A stretch of 35,905 bases of DNA from Priapulus caudatus (Eukaryota > Priapulida > Priapulimorpha > Priapulimorphida > Priapulidae). Positions 21,905 to 32,297 of this stretch are shown here, one piece after another (position 1 is the first letter of the stretch; each line of letters begins with the position of its first letter). The notes under the pieces were generated by a model. It was not told where the DNA came from, did not search any database, and saw only the letters and a program-made list of their open reading frames with translations. The stretch covers positions 109,564 through 145,468 of the forward strand of contig NW_014577784.1 in the NCBI RefSeq assembly GCF_000485595.1, read 5' to 3'. The position numbers were made by a program, and so were the translations under genes.

Positions 21905-24220
21905 TCTCTCATAGCCGTTTCACGAAGCGCTCGTTAAGTTAGTGATGGGTTAAAGAAGGTTTTAGGATACCTTATATATAGAGTGTTTCACGAAAGCTCG
22001 CTAAGTTTCCAGTTTCACAAAACGTCTCAAATAACTCAACGACGTTGCTATTAAGGAGGAATCTTAAGGACAGGTCAGGGGCAGTACTTAGGCTATCGTA
22101 CAGCAAGCAACGCGAGATTTCCCGCGTGTTTTCATTGTTATGGCAAGCAGTCGTGTAAAGCGAAACCCTGCCGAAAAGGTAACTTCTCTGTGTCTACGAG
22201 AATACTGTGCAAGGCCTGTGAAGGCATGATGCGCAGGGGTTAAGTGTGGCTAAGAAGCTTCTTATTGTGGTAGCGGATTTTGAAGAGATGAAAAGCTTCC
22301 TTGCACCTTACATGTGCTTTGACCGGCTTCGGTGTATGTAATTACTGTATCCTATGGCGCCAATACGGTGTCAAAGTAAACGTAAATCTAAACCTTCCGA
22401 ATTTATGTTACATTTTTGTTCAGTCAATACGTCATTTCTGGTAGTTCTAGTTGCAGGAAATATGACAACCTTGCTTTAGTTTAATTATTTCTCAGGTACT
22501 TGGCATTTAAAAATTCTTTTAACATATTATTTTTAGTTTGCACGCTAGCTGTTGTACCTACATTTATTAAACTAAATGACGCGATAGATTATAGCGTAGC
22601 AACTCACAGTGAGCTGGGTCGCCATTAGACTTGTAACATGTCTCTATATATAGACTATCCAGAGAGACATGATACAAGAATGCGTGGCACAGCTTTGCTG
22701 TCGATCCTGAGCGCTGCGCGCGGATGAGACGCGCAGTTCCGCTGGATATGCGCACGCGACCGCGGGGATGTTTAAGTATGAAGCGCTGTCCGCAGTGAAG
22801 ACGCGCCAAATTCGAGGCTCGGCGCACGTCTCCACAGCGGTCAGCGGATAGTCTGTAGTTTTAGAAGATAACAATGAAGACTTTGTTCTAAATAAGAACT
22901 ATCGGCGGCTAAATAAGAGCAATATACAGACCTTTGAATTTCTTGACTAGTCAGTCAAAGGGCTTGTTGGGGGTCCATTATGCAGAGCGTCCAATTGAAA
23001 TGGCCCATGAAATTGTCAAGTGGAATTGTGTTTTTCGGAACCCCAAAGAAAATGTCTCCCTCTTACATGCACCCCCTCTCTGATCAATCACGCATTCAGG
23101 CGTAAACAATAACAAAGATGAAATTGTGTTGAGTTTATGGCTCTTGACGCACGATCGTTGACGTACAAGACTGATGAAAGCACAGGCACTTGGAACGTCT
23201 CAATAAAAATAAATATTCACAAAATTTTTCATAATGATCGCCTGTGACCGCCTGTGTGCAAAATAGGTGAACGTATGTAAAACATCTACGGTTAGTACTT
23301 ACTGTGACATATCGGTGACTAACTGAAACCACTAAATTAGTAAAATGTTCCATGCACCTTAAGAAATTCTGAGAAATTACGAGGTTATCATCGCAAAACT
23401 CCCTAACACCGCCCATCCTCATGTCACAAAGCTATATGTAAACAAACACGCGTGTTGCGAGGTGCTTGCCACCGATATCCATTTCAAGGCCCGCTAGGCC
23501 AAGCATAAAGCGCGCGGGCAAGACGTCACACACACAGCTACGTTCATTGGCTAAAACAATCGAGTAGCGCGGTTAGGGATTTTCGAAATTATTTAATTTG
23601 AAGAAAAACTTCAATGTTCAATGAATGGCGCACTCGTTCACTTCCGACAGCGAGTGAAAATGCCGAAAATGTTCCACTTCGATGCGAAATGCATCGGCCA
23701 GGCATTTCATTATTTACGAAAAGTAAACAGCTAGGCTGGCGAAAGACAGTATGTACAGTAACTGGTCACGTCGGTGATGCCCCATTCAGTTCTATCAACG
23801 AAGAAGGCGGGACTTGTTCTGATTACGGAGATGCGAAAATGCAACAGAAGGACGTAGCGCAGTGCGTTAAACAACGTGTTATTTTCGTATTTGTGGCAAA
23901 CTCTATCGTAGGAAACCGTTCTAACATAGCAGAATGCCCTAGTTCCTGAGATCGGCGATTTGGTGGTCCAATGGGTCCCCATATTTAAAAATATCAAAGT
24001 CTGGTGCGGCTGTGATTGGAAGACACAAAGTGTCAATCCTCGGCGCGCCTCGGCATCATGGCCGCATCACGTCTAGTAGCAAGGTGTAGAGATAGGGTAC
24101 CAGTCTATGCCGCACTTTAACGAGGGACGTTTAGGACAGCGTTAGGCTCTCGTACAAAAATTCTAAGGATATCCTTAAGATGGTGTTTTTACAATAGCTT
24201 CGTGAAACGGGCCCGTATAC
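21905..24220. other. Stretch bounded by GTTTCACGAAGC-type repeats, no recognised gene
   Basis: CCGTTTCACGAAGCGCTCGTTAAG at 21915, a variant at about 21987 and the inverse (GCTTCGTGAAACGGGCC) at 24198-24214. The motif and the adjoining TTAAGGA and TTAGGCTCTCGTAC-like strings occur inverted at the two sides, so the whole block may be a degraded DNA transposon. A 111-codon frame at 23614-23949 (plus) has no domain I recognise. Confidence 0.35.
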
Positions 24221-24575
24221 GAATGTGGCAACGAGCGAGCGACCGCCTATACGTCCGCTGCGAACACGCTGTCCCGGCTCACTCGTCCTGAACGGCCGGG
24301 TTGGAGTGGGACAAACCCGATTAGCCGCCCACAGAAGCAGGCACGAATCGAGTTCGCTCTGAGCAATGTGCGATGCTATGTAGCATTAGCTAGTAGTAGT
24401 AGCGGTGTATGCGATACGCAGAGCAAGCGTACTGGGACGCGAAAGATTTGTTTAGCCAGCGTGTGTGCATTGACATGCACCACACGGCTTGCAGCTGGCG
24501 AATATGTACGTGCCCAGCGTCTGATTGCGTGTAGGACGACACCGGGGAGACACACGCGTGAGAAAGTGTTATCGT

Positions 24576-24591
24576 GACTTCTTGCTTGCAG
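24576..24591 (+). promoter_or_regulatory. Splice acceptor before the GPCR coding exon
   Basis: A pyrimidine-rich run CTTCTTGCTTGCAG ends at 24591, 14 bases before the proposed ATG. It implies an upstream non-coding exon, as is common for peptide receptor genes; I could not identify that exon. Confidence 0.5.
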
Positions 24592-24605
24592 GCACTGGTA
24601 CAATT

Positions 24606-25712
24606 ATGGATGACATCGCAGCCATGGAGTACTTAGATTATCTGAATATGAGCGCTGCGAATCGCAGTACTGCGCTGCTGCCGAGCGATAACTGGGCGCC
24701 ATTGCACACTATCGTCGGACCCGTCGCGTGTGCAGCGATCGCTGTGCTCGGGATTGTCGGAAACGTACTGGTCATTCTCAGCGTGCTGCTGAGCCCGTAC
24801 ATGCGGGGCAAGCACGAGAATTGGCTAGTGGTCAATCTGGCGGTGATCAACCTGTTGTTCGTGTCCGTGTGCGTGCCGCTGTTCGGTGCGCACTGGTCAC
24901 TGGAGTCGTGGCCGTTCGGACGGGAGATGTGCCGCTTCTTCAACTACACAGTGCTCCTCAGCTACCTACTAGCCATCTACACGCTCCTGTTGATGGCAGT
25001 CGAAAGGTATCTGGTCGCACTAGACCCGACAAAGAGTCGACGTCGCTTCTGTTTGGCCTCGATGGCTGCCATCTGGATTGTGTTCGGAACGTTAACTACG
25101 CTGTACGCGCTCAGGCACACGACCGTGTACAGTCGCGCACTGACACCGGGCGGCCAGAGAAAGACCTACTGTCTTCCGCGAGGTCTGAGCCTGAGAATAT
25201 TCTTCGGATTTATGTTTGGGATCGGCTACGTCGTCCCGCTAATCGTCATCGCTGCACTCTACGTCGCCATCTTGTTCCTGATCAGCAGGAGCGGCCGCAG
25301 CGTCACCTGCTACGGCCAGATGAAGCGAGCCACACTCCCGTTAGCGGCTCTGGTCATCGCGTTCGGCGTCGCCTGGTTACCATATTACGTCATCAGCTTG
25401 GAGTCGCTCTACGGGGAGCTATGGATCAGGAGCAGCGTCCACGCAGACTGGATTCATCTGCTAGCTACGGTCAGCGCCTACCTGCACGCGTGCGTCAACC
25501 CGCTCATATACGCGCTCTTCTCGCCTGTCTTCCGTCGCCGATTTTGGCAGCTGACCCGCTGCCGGCGAGAGGATGATGTCATCTACGGCACGATGAAGTC
25601 AGAGGAGCAGGGCGACATGGGCGATGACGACGATCAGGAAGAATCCTTGTCAAAGGTTAGCTCGGCGACGGAGAACGTTGCTCTGTCAGAGCAGGTCACG
25701 ACGAGCATATAA
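24606..25712 (+). CDS. Rhodopsin-family peptide GPCR, galanin/allatostatin-A-like
   Basis: 368 residues from the chosen Met. Extracellular N-terminus with two glycosylation sequons (NMS, NRS). Seven hydrophobic segments at about 38-62, 74-96, 108-131, 149-170, 199-228, 242-268 and 282-303. Family marks: GN at 52-53 in TM1, Cys109 and Cys189 as the TM3-ECL2 disulfide pair, ERY at 133-135, Trp157 in TM4, Pro211 in TM5, AWLP at 256-259, NPLIY at 298-302, and a basic helix 8 with a possible palmitoyl Cys319. The tail is acidic and ends TTSI, a class I PDZ-type ligand. The TM6-TM7 sequence looks most like galanin or allatostatin-A receptors, so a neuropeptide ligand and G-protein signalling are likely; the ligand itself is unknown. 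Position 2.50, normally Asp, is Asn82. The start is placed here because a splice acceptor lies 14 bases upstream; an in-frame Met at 24525 would add 27 hydrophilic residues if the region is not spliced. Confidence 0.9.
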   Translation: MDDIAAMEYLDYLNMSAANRSTALLPSDNWAPLHTIVGPVACAAIAVLGIVGNVLVILSVLLSPYMRGKHENWLVVNLAVINLLFVSVCVPLFGAHWSLESWPFGREMCRFFNYTVLLSYLLAIYTLLLMAVERYLVALDPTKSRRRFCLASMAAIWIVFGTLTTLYALRHTTVYSRALTPGGQRKTYCLPRGLSLRIFFGFMFGIGYVVPLIVIAALYVAILFLISRSGRSVTCYGQMKRATLPLAALVIAFGVAWLPYYVISLESLYGELWIRSSVHADWIHLLATVSAYLHACVNPLIYALFSPVFRRRFWQLTRCRREDDVIYGTMKSEEQGDMGDDDDQEESLSKVSSATENVALSEQVTTSI

Positions 25713-26097
25713 TCGTTCGCATTGCAGCGGTTATATACACCACAACTAAATAAGCGGCAGCCGCGAAATTGGTCAGTTCGTGGCATTTACGTACGGCAGT
25801 GATAGCAATTGGCAGCGTCTACAAACAGAAATCTGTACAAATATTATATGCGCACATACACCCGAGCACCCATACACAGATTACACACGCATATACCCGC
25901 ATTCTATGTATATCCTTAAAAGATCGTGGACGTACTGCAACGTATAACATCTTCATATCGTTGTATAGTTTATATGTTCTGTGTGCATTAGAAAGAACTC
26001 TGTATGTTCCTGCTCTAGCTGTTATATAACAAATTTGTTAATCTAAAATATTTACGTCGCTTTCTCGATCTATATGGACGATCTGTATGAACATATT

Positions 26098-26141
26098 ATC
26101 AAGAGCGTATAAAGAAGGCTCCTTCTTTATACGCTCTTGAT
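26098..26141. repeat. Perfect 21-bp inverted repeat with 2-base loop
   Basis: Arms 26098-26118 and 26121-26141 are exact reverse complements around CT. It falls in the predicted 3' UTR of the receptor gene, so the transcript would carry a very stable hairpin. Confidence 0.9.
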
Positions 26142-26157
26142 ATTATAAATCCACATC

Positions 26158-26180
26158 AATAAAACCGATAATTTAATAAA
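26158..26180 (+). terminator. Candidate polyadenylation signals of the GPCR gene
   Basis: Two AATAAA hexamers (26158-26163 and 26175-26180) about 450 bases after the GPCR stop and just beyond a perfect 21-bp hairpin at 26098-26141. Confidence 0.45.
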
Positions 26181-26639
26181 CACGACTTAACTCGTTATGT
26201 TTTTCACGTCACTGCTGAAACCTTGATGTGGTGCCATGTTTTATTAACCCGATGATATATGAGGGCAACGTGCGCGGAATAACATGGGCGATGGCGTCAT
26301 AAACGATGCTAGGCACCTGCACGCTCGCGGGCGACTAGCATAAAATTCTTTCGTGTATAAATTCAAAGAAAGCATTAACGCGCGCATCTTCAGCCAGCGG
26401 CATGCACTAGCAGGACTGTTTAGCCGCATCAGCACTTCTCGTTGCAAACGTAACGCTAAGCATTCTACCCTATAGAGATATCCCCGTAGATGCATTTCCG
26501 CGAACGTGCGCGTCGATTAGGGTTTGCGTTACAAATACGTGCAAATATATTCGAAGGACATTTGAGAGACATCCCCCATCTACGGTTCATAATGTTATTT
26601 ACACAAATACTCATATGCTAATTTACTCGCGTACGTTTA

Positions 26640-26775
26640 CAAGGATATACACGCACAAGAACGCACGAGCGCTTGCACGCACGCAAGAACGCACGAATGC
26701 TCATACGCACGCAACAACGCATGAACGCTTGCACGTACGCAGGAACGCACGAACGCTCATAGCTTCATACGCATG
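26640..26775. repeat. ACGCACGCAAGAACGCACGA minisatellite, left part
   Basis: Degenerate units of about 28 bases built from ACGCACG, AACGCACGAA and GCTCATACGC. The same unit type resumes at 28968-29040 directly after the Harbinger insertion, so the transposon split the array. Confidence 0.75.
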
Positions 26776-27174
26776 TAATGGCCCAGTCACACATACACGA
26801 CGCACGGCCCGCGCACTGAAAATTTTGCAATTTTGGCCAGTGCGTTGTCTTTCGATGGGTGTGCGTCAGCATTCGTTACTCGTTCGTCGAGCGCGCTGGA
26901 CCAACGCTATGCATTCGTTGTCATTCGCTGTGTGCGTCGGGATTTTTGTGCATGCACAAAAATGTGCGCAGAGCTCGTCGCATGAATGTACACGCCAGAA
27001 GGACGCCAGACACGCGCAAAGCGCGCTGGACCAACGCCAGACACACACGGAGCACACGCTGGGTATTCGTTGTATGTTCGTCGGCTGAGGTGTAGCGAAC
27101 ACCTAGCGCACACCTAGCGCACACCTAGCGTGCTTCTAACACATGCCCAGCGAACATGCAGCGAATATGGGCGT

Positions 27175-27986
27175 CAGGGGCGGATTAAGGCTCACTGGTG
27201 CCCTAAGCACTGACCAATCTTGGTGCCCCCTCCTTTCCACACTGACCCAGTCCATTTTAGTTGTTGACCTGTCTGACCAAATATACAATGCAGGTTGCAG
27301 TAGTACAAAAATTTATGTAGGATTTCATGGAGGGTGGTGATAAACAGGCGGGGTGTATGGGGGTCCTCCCCCAGAAATTTTTTAAAATGTAGATCGCAAG
27401 AGATGGTATTTGAGGCAATTTTGAGCGTACATGCATGTACACCTTCATTCTGACTACGAGTCAATCTATTTGTTTTTTTACACGTTTCAGTTGTGAGAAA
27501 GACCTCTCTGTTGTGCAGTTGGTGACCATTAATGTTAAAAATATTCTTAAGGCAATTTCAACATTTGGAAAGGCACTCTCTAGTTTGTCTTCTGTAATTG
27601 TGTTGTAAAGTTCCATGTGAGTAAAAGATGTTTTCTTGGTTGTTTTAAACTTATGAAGAACATATGAATGGAACTGCTGAAGCTCTGTAGACAAAGTGTT
27701 GTTCATGTCATCTGGATAAACATCAATGAGTGTCTGACAAGTCTTTGAGTACCTTTCACTTTCTGATAATTGGGAATTAGCACCTTGTTGGGTGGCATTA
27801 GGGGCCCCTTGTATTGTATTGTATTGTATTGTATTGTATTGTTGGGGCCTCTTGTGGTACACCTGGGAAGTACAAATCTTTATTCATTTTTTTTTATTTT
27901 CACCCTTTTCCCAACTTTGTGGTGCCCCCTTTGGCCCTGGTGCCCTAAGCACGTGCTTAGTCTGCTTAATGGTTAATCCGGCACTG
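27175..27986 (-). mobile_element. hAT derivative nested inside the Harbinger element
   Basis: 812 bp. Ends CAGGGGCGGATTAAGG and, reversed, CAGTGCCGGATTAACC (12 of 16 identical). ATGGGCGT repeats exactly at 27167-27174 and 27987-27994, the 8-bp duplication expected of hAT. It contains the 3' end of a hAT transposase on the minus strand and a (TATTG)6 run at 27812-27842. Confidence 0.9.
27461..27800 (-). pseudogene. hAT transposase C-terminal dimerisation domain remnant
   Basis: About 110 codons ending in LTLMVTNCTTERSFSQLKRV, the hATC dimerisation motif (conserved in ZMYM-like hAT transposases), followed by KKQID and a stop. The frame extends upstream only into a TATTG microsatellite, so the rest of the transposase, including its catalytic core, has been deleted. 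Confidence 0.85.
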
Positions 27987-28079
27987 ATGGGCGTGCTGAA
28001 CGAGTGCTGAACGAGTCTGTAGCGCGCCCAGCGTTCTTCTAGCGTGTTGCTAGCGTGTACGCAGCGTGTAGCCATGGGG

Positions 28080-28087
28080 TATATAAA
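28080..28087 (+). promoter_or_regulatory. TATA box of the Harbinger transposase remnant
   Basis: TATATAAA lies 45 bases before the ATG at 28133, a sensible core-promoter position for the transposase frame. Confidence 0.5.
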
Positions 28088-28132
28088 CGGGTCCCGCCCC
28101 ACCTCCTCATCATCATTTCTCCTCCGACCCTC

Positions 28133-28615
28133 ATGAGTGATGACAGAGGTTCCTGCTGATCGTGTCTAGAAGAACCACCTCAGAAGTAGGAGGATCCCGA
28201 CAGGCTGCGACTACAATACGAAATCGCGGTTCTCCAACATCAGCAGAACCTCATGAAACTGGCACTTCACCAAGTCTATGTCATCAAGAGAAGGAGACAG
28301 AGAAGAGGTCAACGGAGGTTCTAGGTCCGACCGTGGATCGGTAGGCGACGACAGTTTGGCCTGTATGACTAGCTACTTGTTGAACTCCGTAACGAAGACC
28401 AGGCAGCCTTCAAGAACTTTATGCGGATGGCCCCCGAGATGTTCGACGAGCTGCTAACCAGAATGGGTCCGAGGATCACAAAGCAGAATACAACCCACAG
28501 AGAGGCCCTCGACCCTGGCCTGAAGCTTGCCCTCACTCTGCGGCATCTTGCCTCTGGGACTAAGTATCACCCTATGTCCTGTGGGTAGAGGGTGCCTCAC
28601 AACACCATATCCCTG
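28133..28615 (+). pseudogene. Harbinger transposase N-terminal fragment with five in-frame stops
   Basis: From ATG 28133 one frame runs 161 codons without a frameshift but with stops at 28157 (TGA) and 28187, 28322, 28370, 28586 (all TAG). The readable parts, KRRRQRRGQRRF, VRPWIGRRRQFGLYD, FKNFMRMAPEMFDELLTRMG and LALTLRHLASGTKYH, match the helix-turn-helix N-terminus of PIF/Harbinger (HARBI1/ALP1-like) transposases. In that family VRPW is usually preceded by Trp, so the TAG at 28322 may derive from TGG. Frame ends at NTISL; the nuclease domain is missing, so it cannot work. Confidence 0.85.
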
Positions 28616-28967
28616 TCCTGTTCGTTCGCTGACCTGACCGTTCGCTGGCTGTGCGTTGAATGCGCGGTGCATGCGCGGTGCATGCGCGGACCATTTGTTC
28701 CGTGCGCTAGCAACACGCTGTGCATTCGTTGGATTTTTTAACATGTGCACCCTGTATACGCTCTGTATGCACCCTGTATACGCTCTGTATGCGCCCTGTA
28801 TACGCACGCGCAGCGCGCTAGCAACACGCTGTGCATTCGTTGTCAACTAGCTAGCTTCTCCCAAATCCCGACAAAAGTTGGGCGCACAACGACGCACTGA
28901 TCTTATTTTCCATTTTTTAATTAATTTTCAATTCGCGGGCTATATTCAATGTGTGACTGGGCCATAA

Positions 28968-29253
28968 CAACGCACCAACGCTCGCGCGCACGCAGGGACG
29001 CACGCAGGAACGCACAAACACTCGCACGCACGCTAGCTGTACGCTCCCTTTTCAGTCTTATCTCCTCTCATGCACACGCTCATATACACGCAGAAACACA
29101 CACAAACAGGCACGCACGCACGCACGCACGCACGCGCACACACAGAAAGAGAGAGATGGCGAGATATATACATTCACGCAAGAAGCACGTACACCCACCC
29201 ACCACACACACACACGCGCGCGCGCGCGCACACACACACACACCACACACACA

Positions 29254-29284
<31 letters not shown>

Positions 29285-29345
29285 TACACACACACAAACT
29301 GCACGCACGCAAGCACGCACGCAAGCACGCACGCGCCACGCACAG
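28968..29345. repeat. ACGC minisatellite (right part) and CA microsatellite
   Basis: Continues the 26640-26775 array, then passes into about 280 bases of CA and CGCA repeats. Frames of His/Thr or Cys/Val over it are artefacts. Confidence 0.92.
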
Positions 29346-29408
29346 ACACGGCGAGACAGACGAAGGGCGGACGGACTGGCCGTCTGTCGTCGGCAGTACG
29401 GCCGTCAG

Positions 29409-29457
29409 GCAGATAGGCAGATAGATAGATCTAGATAGATAGATAGATAGATAGAAG

Positions 29458-29494
<37 letters not shown>

Positions 29495-29705
29495 ACAGAA
29501 TAGATAGATAAGATAGAATAGATAGATAATAGATAGATAGATATAGATAGATAGATAGATAGATAGATAGATCACAGATAATTAGATAGATAGATAGATA
29601 GATAGAGAGAGTAGATAGAATAGATAGATAGATCGATAGATTAGATAGATAGATATATAGATAGATAGATAGATAGATATATAGATAGATAGATAGATAG
29701 ATGCA
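29409..29705. repeat. GATA tetranucleotide array
   Basis: About 300 bases of GATA with occasional GAATA, TATA and single-base slips. The Ile/Tyr/Leu/Ser frame on the complement is a repeat artefact. Confidence 0.95.
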
Positions 29706-32144
29706 TGAGTGAAGATCGAACTTTGAATCTGTGGTCATTTAACATGAATTAAGTGTATGTCGCGTATGCGCCGAAACTCTCTAAGTGTTTTTAATTAATT
29801 TCCGTTCGATGCTTCTTCAGGCCTGTCGCCCACTACTGTTGTGCACCACCTATACACCCGGCCACCTGCACAGGTGGTACAAGCCAGAGTGTTGAACTGG
29901 TAGTGGTATTTGGCCAACTCGTGAACAAAGCAGCGTTGCAGTAATAGTAACAGCTAGTAATAGTAATAGTAACAGTGGTAGTTGTTTTTATGGCGATCAT
30001 GATGTTATTAATTGTTCTCTTTAGTCAATGTATGTCCAACGTATATACATCTATTCTATTCTAACTATATACTCACATAGACACCGCGTATTATTTATCT
30101 ATATGATTAATCTATTAGTCTATTAATCTAGTTAATTATGTGTTATAGGCATGCGGTACCGTAATGTCAAAATACATACAATGTTTGTTACTATATACAT
30201 TTATACTTGTAAACGAAACCACGATATTTTGTTCTATAACTATCTTTATTAAAGCAAAAACGTCTACAAAATTGCTAACATGCACGCTAATGAAATTGCA
30301 CATATATTTTGCAACAAACTATATATAACCTGTTACAAAATATTTTTTCACAACGGAAAGTTACTAAATGTATTCGCGTGGTGTTATTGTTCAATACGAT
30401 GTGCTATATATTGAGCCGCTATAGATAATAGACTGGTAATTCCAGACTAATTGCAGCAATATTAAATAAATATAACGTTGCTCATTATCCAAAAGCTAAT
30501 GACGTCACACTCGCGAATGTTGAAATTCTTGGTGAACGAACGTTAGCAATCGACGTTGCGGAATATCTGACTGTCAACGCCCGCGTTGTTGATGCTTTTG
30601 CAAAACGGAATGATTTGCGATAAACGTCTATTTTAGTAGCATATACAAATGTGTGTGGTTGCACACAGATAAAGCCGGATATAAAGAGATAAATAAGCAC
30701 TTGATAAATAAGGTAGCAAAACCAGATAGGTCTCACGAGTGGTAACAAAGCTCACGTATTAGGGTACCTTGGTGAACCTCTAAGGCCTTTAAATTCCCGC
30801 CTACATATATGATATAATTCTGGGTGCTACGTCTCCGCTCCTACCTAACATGTGTTATGAGCTATAGGTAGACAATTTATGGAATAATTAGCATTGAATA
30901 GTATAGCTCATTTACTACGCATGTAGCAAGTACAAAATTTCAAATAATAACAGCGGATAGTCGGTTAGGGTGTGGTAGTAGGTTAAACTGTGCGCGTAAG
31001 CTTACCTACTATATCTATACAAAGTGTCAGAGTGGTTTTACACTGCTGCTCACTGTTGCGCATATCTAAAAAACATACATACATGATACACAAATCTCTA
31101 TATACATGCTGCATCTGTGTAAACTGTTTAAACATATATACATTCTCTAATAAATAATTTTGAGACATTGAGCATTACATTTTAACACACATACGCGATA
31201 AGTCAAATTGTCATCAAACGAAGAGTCACGCAATTAAAAGAGTCGTCGCTGTCGTTGTCGTCGCTGTCGTCATCGCTGTCGGCGTCGCTGTCGGCGTTGC
31301 CGTCATCATGTGTCGTCATCATATGAGCGGCTGCTGCATATGATAATGAAACTACCCTGTATATCTAAGTTGCTTTATTTTATAACAATATCCATTCTAA
31401 TATGTAGGGCATATACGAATTTTATCCAATCTTAAATATTATTTCTAATACTTGATATACTGCTAGGCAGTATCACTAAAATGTTAGGCACCTTTAAATA
31501 ATGAGGGACAAATTAGTGTGACATAACCAACTGTGAAATGTCTAAATTCCGTATATTTCCTATGGAATTCTGCGGTAATGACAATTTTAAAATGGCTTGA
31601 ATCCAATTTCGAACAAACAGTAAGTTAATAATATTCTGAAAGTTAGCACTGATCTAGATGGTAGAAATATACTAGACGTAGAAGTATGGCTTCCTAATTA
31701 TTTTTATGATTAACGTGAGTAATGTTTTAGTTTAATTTAATTTTCCATTAAGTTAAGATGCTGTTAGCTTGGATAAGTCACAGAAGCCCAATCGAGATTA
31801 CATATAAATTTATAGTGTTGCATAAATAAGCGCTATACCTTGGTGGTAGCCATACACGAAAAACAATATTTACACGTTAAACCAGGTTGGAGGTACTGAA
31901 CTGGCTTTACATATTTTAATACTTGAACAGTTTGTTAATAAGCACTTTCCAGAAAAACGAACAAGCTGGCAAAACAGTTTACAACAAGGTTCGCAACATT
32001 TTATGCTTTCATACACCGCAAGTTTCCATTCAGTTCTCTCGCGAGTTGTTTACGCAAATTTTGACCGTGTGTCGCAACCTTATTAACTTCGTTCGGGGGA
32101 TACAATAATGTAGTACAAATATCTATCACTATAAAGTTCATAGA
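29706..32144. other. Stretch without a recognised gene
   Basis: AT-rich DNA. The only structured part is a GTCGCT-type trinucleotide run at 31241-31322. Frames near 30485-30748 and 31923-32108 have no recognisable features. Confidence 0.45.
31241..31322. repeat. GTCGCT/GTCGTC trinucleotide tract
   Basis: About 80 bases of three-base units GTC, GCT and GGC with drift. It would encode Asp/Ser-type runs in one frame, but no ORF context surrounds it. Confidence 0.8.
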
Positions 32145-32297
32145 TCATCTTTTGTTCAAATTCTTTAGTCTTTGTTCACTTTGTCTTTCATACTGTTTGA
32201 TTCTCTTTATGTTGAAGCATTCACAAGTTGTATCCACAATACCTCTCCACTCCTGTCTGTTGTCTACAACATTGCTCCACTGATCAAGAACATTACC

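Larger units (their letters stand above)
26779..28964 (+). mobile_element. PIF/Harbinger transposon, internally deleted, TAA target duplication
   Basis: Ends TGGCCCAGTCACACAT and its exact complement ATGTGTGACTGGGCCA; TAA repeats at 26776-26778 and 28965-28967. Subterminal regions contain many short repeats (CACCTAGCG, GCATTCGTTG, CCCTGTATACGCTCTGTATG). It carries the N-terminal part of a Harbinger transposase (28133-28615) but no DDE catalytic region. A hAT element is inserted at 27175-27986; without it the element is about 1.37 kb. Confidence 0.88.

Noticed and set aside
23614-23949. 111-codon frame as a possible gene
   Set aside because: No domain, no splice context, and it lies in a block that appears to be repeat-derived.
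24728-25576. 282-codon plus-strand frame overlapping the GPCR
   Set aside because: Out-of-frame shadow of the receptor; rich in Arg and Gln with no structure, while the other frame has all GPCR motifs.
29409-29738. Long Ile/Tyr/Leu/Ser frame on the minus strand, looking like a membrane protein
   Set aside because: It is the complement of the GATA array.
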